Source: Wurfbainia villosa (taxonomy: Eukaryota > Streptophyta > Magnoliopsida > Zingiberales > Zingiberaceae). From it: a stretch of 64,000 bases of DNA. A program made the translations under genes and the position numbers. Location of the stretch: NCBI GenBank assembly GCA_025175895.1, contig CM046000.1:93170753-93234752 (forward strand), given 5' to 3'. Under the pieces are notes generated by a model. It was not told the origin of the DNA and did not search any database. It saw only the letters and a list, made by a program, of their open reading frames with translations. Shown one piece after another: positions 58,146-64,000 of the stretch (its first letter is position 1; each line of letters starts with the position of its first letter).

Positions 58146-60352
58146 TGTTGGGTTTCCGGCACCGCGGCGTGTATGTGTTCGATCACGTTTCGTAAACATG
58201 AACACAGCGGAAGCAATAAAAATAATAAATCTACATTTATTACAACACACACAACACACGCATGCATATTACAACAAGTGTAGACATAACCGTAAATTTA
58301 AATTTGCAATGAAAGGAAATTTATCTACGTTATACCTTTCGTATGACGTGTAGCGGGAACGGCATCAACCGGAACGATCCTCGCTAGAATCGTCTCTATT
58401 CGTATCCACGCCGAGTTCCTCGGGATGACTTCGCTAAGCCACGAGCTTCATCTTCGTACGGGTTACCAGCCTCGTGTTGAAGACGACGTGATCGAGAGAT
58501 GATCACGATTCGAATCCAAATTCGGATCCTAATACGAGTTCTCAAAACTCGCTTCTCCGGAGAGGTATTCGTCAACCAATTGAAAAATCCTTCGTCCTCC
58601 ACCTCAGAGGATTACCGGAGATCGAATCCCCGGTAAGTTAGCCACTGTTGGAGCTCTAACCGTCGTCCAAACGACGCTCCGACGAGAGGAGAAGAAGCTG
58701 TCCAGAAAACTGGACAGCTTGGTGGAGGAGTAGGCGCAGGCCAAAACAAGGAAGTCAAGTGCTCACCTTTTCACCGAGGCCTAGGAAGATCACCGGAGGG
58801 TCGCCGGAGGATCACCGGTTGAAGCTTGGACGTCGACAAAGAGCTGGTCGGCGGCTCAAGGTTGGGCGGCAATGGAGTTGACGCCAACAAGAGGAAGAGG
58901 GGTTGGGCGGCCAAGCTAGGGTTTTGGATTAGGGCTTAATTATCCATTAAGCCCTCTTTTATAGAGAACTAATTCTCTTAATGGTTATTGGATCATAATC
59001 ATTAGGCCCGTTAACCCACTCCATTAAGATAAGTTAAAATAAACCAAACCATGATGGTTTATTTTAAGTTAAAACGAACCGAACCAACTTTTGGTTCATT
59101 CGTTTAAAATAAACCAAACCCTTTGGTTTATTCTCCTCCATTGGATTAGAACCAAACCATTTTGGTTTATCCATTACGTCTTCATAAGACTCGGCCCATC
59201 CACGCTTCCATTGCGACTGAAACGATTTCATGCTCGCTTTATGTTTGGTCCAACCAAACCTAGTTTCTCTCGGTCTGAGAATCCCATTCTCAAGCTCATT
59301 TTAAATCCTTTGGATTACGCTCGTTGTGCGTGTGACCAAATAGGTTCTCGGTTTATGTTGACCGTCTATAATTAACCATTAATTATAGAACGATCATGAG
59401 TGGCACCTAGTAGTACATCATGATCCCCAATTAACCGAAAAGATCAACGGTTGATCCAGAACTATTTCTGAAACCCTTCAGTAGCTCGAATGATTCGTGC
59501 CCCATTCCCTTCACTCATCTTATACCCACTTGGTTCAGGACATGGTCTATTGTGTCAGTCCCCACTAGGCTGACTACGTCACACCTAGCCCAAGTATCAT
59601 TTCCTCGTCCTACGGATTCTAGTTACTCCACATGTATCGAAGAGTACCTTACTCTAAACATATAATGCTTTGGCCAAAGACTTTAGTAACAATCCGACGA
59701 GAGGCCATGGGTATACATCTCCTCGCAAGGAGTGGTGAATCCTTTATAGGCTATTCAAACACCTTCGATCACTTCGACTTATACCCAATCATCCCGGGTC
59801 CACATCTCCTTAGAGATATTTGCTTAAGATGTCAAAGCATAAGTCTCCATGATCAAGATGACTTGAATACCGCAAGTCAAAGGAACATCGCACTTAAGCT
59901 ACAGTAAGAACTTCATTGACATATATATATATGCAGAGAACCATATGAAGTCTTACGGCTGGTCACTCCAATGAACTAGTTACCATAACTAGCATCCACG
60001 ATCAACTCCGGACATCACAATGTCTCCAGCCAGTGAGAATCAGCTGCTTGGATACACCAAGGAGTATACCTCGTGCTAGTCTCGACAGAATTGATGGTGT
60101 CCAAATCCATCAATTCATCGACTAGGGATAATTTCGATACATCACAATTACACATGTAGAGATACTCACTAGTTGTGATCCAATCACAAATTCTCTCATG
60201 CTGTGAATCGCATCGTGGACATTCAGTAAATGAGTTTAAGATCCAATCAAATACATGAAACATGTATACTCAAATAGTGAATCTTCATTTATCATATAAA
60301 TGGTTCATACATAAGGCGATTGCCTTAGGACATCTCTCATATATTACTAACA
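58146..60352 (-). repeat. Element E 3' LTR (B family, 2207 bp)
   Basis: Ends tgttgggttt (58146) and attactaaca (60352). It is followed by the polypurine tract and pol in minus orientation. Its minus-strand TATAAAA equivalent is in the ttttatagagaac stretch near 58960. Very similar to the B 5' LTR. Confidence 0.9.
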
Positions 60353-60366
60353 GACTCCCACTTGGC

Positions 60367-61039
60367 CTAATGCCAATCGCTACGGTATCCAATACCATAA
60401 GCTCGAACATGACCCTCAAACTTATTTTGAGGTAATGCCTTCGTCAAGGGATCCGCTAAGTTCCTTTCAGGGGGACTTGTCTCGATTTGTATTTCGTTCC
60501 TACTGATGATCTCTCTGATAAGATGATAGCGGCGAAGCACTTTTTTGGATCGCTGATGAGACCTTGGCTCTTTCGCGTGTGCAATTTCTCCTTTGTTGTC
60601 GCAGTAGTTCGGTATTGCTTCAACAATGGCCGGAATCACACCAAGTTCATGAGCGAACTTTTGATCCAAACCGCCTTCCTTCGCTTCGGCCGCAATATAT
60701 TACGCCTCGGTGGTAGAATCCTCTCTGATCTCTTGTTTGGAACTTTTCCAACTCACGCACCCCATTCAAGGTGAACACGTATCGGTGAGACACAGAATCA
60801 TCCTTGTCTGTCTGGAAGCTGGCATCCGTATACCCGCGTATCACCATGTCCCCTTCTCCATATATTAGGAACACATCCTTAGTTCTTCTCAAGTACTTAA
60901 GGATTGTCTTAACAGCCACCCAATGATCCATTCCTGGATCGGACTGGTATCTGCTCGTGACACTCAGAGCATACAATACATCGGGCCTCGTACATAACAT
61001 AGCATACATGATAGATCCTATTGCAGATGCATAGGGAAT
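60367..61039 (-). pseudogene. Element E pol, RNase H part
   Basis: 60367-60669 encodes the RNase H C-terminus (NLADPLTKALPQNKFEGHVRAYGIGY) to a proper stop at 60367, the same end as B pol at 3019. 60647-61009 encodes the preceding part (YAMLCTRPDVLYALSVTSRYQSDPGM) in another frame. The frame break at 60640-60790 involves several short losses where B has CTG or CAG. Interrupted at 61039 by solo LTR F. Confidence 0.85.
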
Positions 61040-62082
61040 TGTTGGTGCAGGGGCACTAGATAATCGAACCTGTGTTTTGATTATGGCAAAGACACAAAGT
61101 TAAGTTTACATCGTTATCTCACGAGCTATCAAGTGTGCAGAAAAGTATTAAAGCTGGAGCTAAAGGCTAGCGACACCCGGAGGAAGCCGCGGTGGTCGGG
61201 CGACACTCGAGTGACTTCGGAGGGAGCCGAAGGAATCAAGTGGAAGGCCGGAAGCGAGAGCTACTATCGAGGTAAGCTCGTGTGAGTGAGAGATTGTAAG
61301 GTTGTGTCCTCTTTACGGGGACGACCATAGGCGGCGATCCGATTAAGACTTCCCGTGGAAGGTCTAGGTCGAGATCGGACGGTCAGAAACCGTCGCATTT
61401 ATCATTTTCCGAGCTAACCTCTTATTGCATGGAAGTGGCCAAGTAGCGATCATTGCTTTGGACACATAGCGATCGTGATGCCCATCGATCGTGATGGGAG
61501 TCATCGTCGGTGATGGCGGCGACTCGACTTTGCGCTAGGTCAAAGCGGATAACGTTTGGCCACGCGGCCAGCGATAAAATTTGGAAAAATCCATGATCCG
61601 TTCCAAAGAAATAGGAGACAATTTCAGAGGCCAAAGTCTATAAAAGGAGGAGGATTCACTCCAAATCACATCAATTATTCATCAAGTGCTCCTCTGGCGC
61701 TTCAACACCGTCATGCTTGGCTAGCCGCGTGACCTCGGATCTTCTTCGTCGTGATTCAAGTAATATTTTTGATATTATATTCTGTGTTTTTTATCTTCAT
61801 AACGAGGTGAGGTAGGCTTGTTGCCTCATCCTCGTGTATTCGGTTTTTGTAATCGTTGTCTCCTACCTCCAACGAGGAGGAGACGTTTTAGTGCTTTGCC
61901 CTCCGTACGCGGTCTAGGACCGATAGGGCCTTGGAGTAGCAACCGCTGGGTTGTGAACCAAGTAAAATAAACGTGTTCATTTATTTTCCGCTGTGCTTAC
62001 TTTGCGTATTGAACGAACGAAAAAGAAAAGATTTACGATCGCTATTCACCCCCCCCCTCTAGCGACGCTTCTCGATCCAACA
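61040..62082 (+). mobile_element. Solo LTR F (Sirevirus-like, 1043 bp) inside E pol
   Basis: Begins tgttggtgcag and ends gatccaaca. Flanked by an exact duplication, ggaat (61035-61039 and 62083-62087). Plus-strand TATAAAA at 61639-61645. It is the same LTR type as A and H in opposite orientation, with no internal region, hence a solo LTR. The palindrome cluster (61440-61530) has cgatcgtgatg-like units instead of CAGTCGACTG. Confidence 0.9.
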
Positions 62083-62087
62083 GGAAT

Positions 62088-64000
62088 CTTACTCATGCAA
62101 ATCCTCTCGTCTTCTGTGCGCGGACACATAGACTTCGAAAGGTGTACCCCATGCCTGATGGGTAAGAAACCTTTCTTGGATTCCGACATGCTAAACCTCT
62201 TTAGCACTCGGTCTATATATGTAGACTGCGAAAGACCAAGCAACCGTTTCGATCTATCTCTATAGATCTTAATCCCGAGGATGTAGGTTGCTTCTCCCAA
62301 GTCTTTCATGGAGAAAGTCTTGGATAACCAAACCTTCACTGACTGTAAGATTGAAACATCGTTTCCTATAAGTAGTATGTCATCGACATACAATACTAGG
62401 AACACGACTGCACTCCCACTAACCTTCTTGTACACACAAGGTTCGTCTGGATTTTGTGATAAATCAAACTTTTTGATTGTCTCATCAAAACGGATATTCC
62501 AGCTCCTGGATGCTTGCTTCAATCCATAAATGGATCGTCGCAATTTGCATACCTTCGTTTTATCAACCGATGTGAAACCCTCAGGCTGTATCATATACAC
62601 GTCCTCGAGCAGGTTTCCATTAAGAAAAGCTGTTTTCACATCCATCTGCCATATCTCATAATCATAATGAGCCGCTATGGCCAGGAGCATCCGAATGGAT
62701 TTAAGCATAGCTACAGGCGAATAGGTTTCGTCATAATCAACACCTTGCTTTTGACGATATCCTTTCGCCACCAATCTAGCCTTATAGGTAATCACATTAC
62801 CATCCATGTCGGTTTTCTTCTTGAAAACCCACTTGCACCCTATAGGCTTTATGCCTTCAGGTGGGTCAACCAAGTTCCAAACTTGGTTTTCATACATGGA
62901 ATCCATTTCCGACTTCATGGCACCAAGCCACTTATCCCTTTCTGAACTTGTCAGCACTTCTTTATAACTGGTAGGCTCCTCATCATCAATGAGTAACACG
63001 TCGTTCGATTCACTTACAAGAAATCCATATCTCTCAGGAATATTGCGTGTTCTACCAGATCTACGAAGATGTGGTGTTACAATAGGTCCAGTCGATTGCT
63101 CATCACTATGAGTTGTCATCATCGTTGTGCTTCACCAGGTATCTCATCAATGTCTATTTGAGTCTCTCGAGCCTCCTTAAGCTCGATGACACTCCCACTG
63201 TTTTCTTGCAAGAGAAACTCTTTCTCTAGAAACACAGCATGCCTTGAAACAAACACCTTTTGTTCCACAGGATGATAGAATTGGTAACCCCTTGTTTCCT
63301 TAGGGTATCCAATAAATAGACATTTATCAAACTTAGCATCCATTTTGTCTCGACATACCCGGCTTCACATAAGTGACAACCCCATATCTTCAAGTAAGAT
63401 ACATGAGGTTTCTTACTATTCCATATCTCATATGGAGTAGTTGAGACTACCTTGGTAGGCATTCTGCTTAACAAGTAAACAGCTGTCTGAAGTGCATAGC
63501 CCCAAAAGGACTTGGGAAGAGTCGCATGATTCATCATTGACCTGACCATGTCCAACAAGGTCCGGTTACGCCTCTCAGATACACCATTATGCTGTGGTGT
63601 ACATGGCGGAGTCCATTGAGACAATATGTCATTGTCTCTTAGATAATCAAGAAACTCTTGACTTAAGTATTCACTACCTCGATCCGATCGAAGTATTTTA
63701 ATACTCTTGTCATGTTGTTTCTCTACTTCATTTCTGAATTCTTTGAACCTTTCAAAGGCTTCAGACTTGTGTTTCATCAAGAACACATACCCAAACTGTG
63801 AGTGATCATCGGTGAAGGTAATGAAGTAGCTATAGCCTCCTAAAGCTTGAGTTGACATAGGTCCACATACATCAGTATGTATTAGACCTAGTAACTCTCC
63901 CACTCGTTCATCTTTTCCAGTAAAAGGTAACTTAGTCATCTTGCCTTTTAAGCATGATTCGCATGTATCGTATGAATCCAATTCAAGCAATTCCAGAATT
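62088..64000 (-). pseudogene. Element E pol, RT and integrase part (runs off right edge)
   Basis: RT is in 62088-63122 with WQMDVKTAFLNGNLLEDVY, YGLKQASRSW and active site LYVDDILLIG intact. The integrase core is in 63226-63990 with LIHTDVCGPM, LRSDRGSEY and NGVSERRNRT (all three DDE acidic residues present), followed by the GKMTKLPF region near the edge. Frameshifts near 63120 and 63345 separate the parts. This is the best-preserved B-family pol in the window, colinear with 3585-5700 of B. Confidence 0.88.

Overview
This window is repeat-dense nuclear DNA of a flowering plant. The evidence is a set of nested Ty1/copia LTR retrotransposons with methionine-tRNA primer sites, plus an endogenous badnavirus-like pararetrovirus (Caulimoviridae). 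No intact host gene, rRNA, tRNA or CRISPR array is visible. The species cannot be fixed from sequence alone; a monocot is plausible because of the badnavirus relationship, but that is inference.

Layout, using my own labels. 1-1545: 5' end (gag start, primer site, LTR) of A, a minus-strand Sirevirus-like copia element. It is inserted in the 3' LTR of B (about 1546-12080, minus strand), a decayed copia element of a second family. B's 5' LTR holds a solo LTR, C (9591-11428). B lies in viral copy 1 (12081-15885, minus strand, rearranged). Viral DNA is then split by H (15886-33332, minus strand, Sirevirus-like, target duplication tacta). H's gag is split by I (22460-31255, plus strand, third copia family, duplication gacta). 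Viral copy 2 runs 33333-50126 on the minus strand and is split by D (39967-49082, plus strand, same family as I, duplication atctc). A small viral piece in the opposite orientation follows (50089-50359).

50360-54277 is AT-rich DNA with at most one candidate terminal exon and one MITE-like stretch. From 54278 to the right edge there is a second nest: J (Sirevirus-type LTR), then G (B family), then an A-type LTR stub, then E (B family, running off the window), with solo LTR F (61040-62082) inside E.

Viral copy 2 is close to one full genome unit. Two copies of the same TATA/leader region lie about 7.34 kb apart once D is removed. Between them, on the minus strand, are a small coiled-coil ORF2 and a polyprotein in the order N-terminal domain, movement protein, dUTPase, coat protein, CCHC knuckle, second Cys-rich motif, aspartic protease, reverse transcriptase, RNase H, and a tail of about 200 codons. 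All parts are broken by stops or small indels, so no functional virus or transposon is encoded here.

The most notable observations are the dUTPase inside a badnavirus-type polyprotein, the genome-length viral unit with duplicated promoters and head-to-head junction, and a recurrent difference between related repeats in which CAG/CTG/CCG triplets in one copy appear as CG or CCG in the other.
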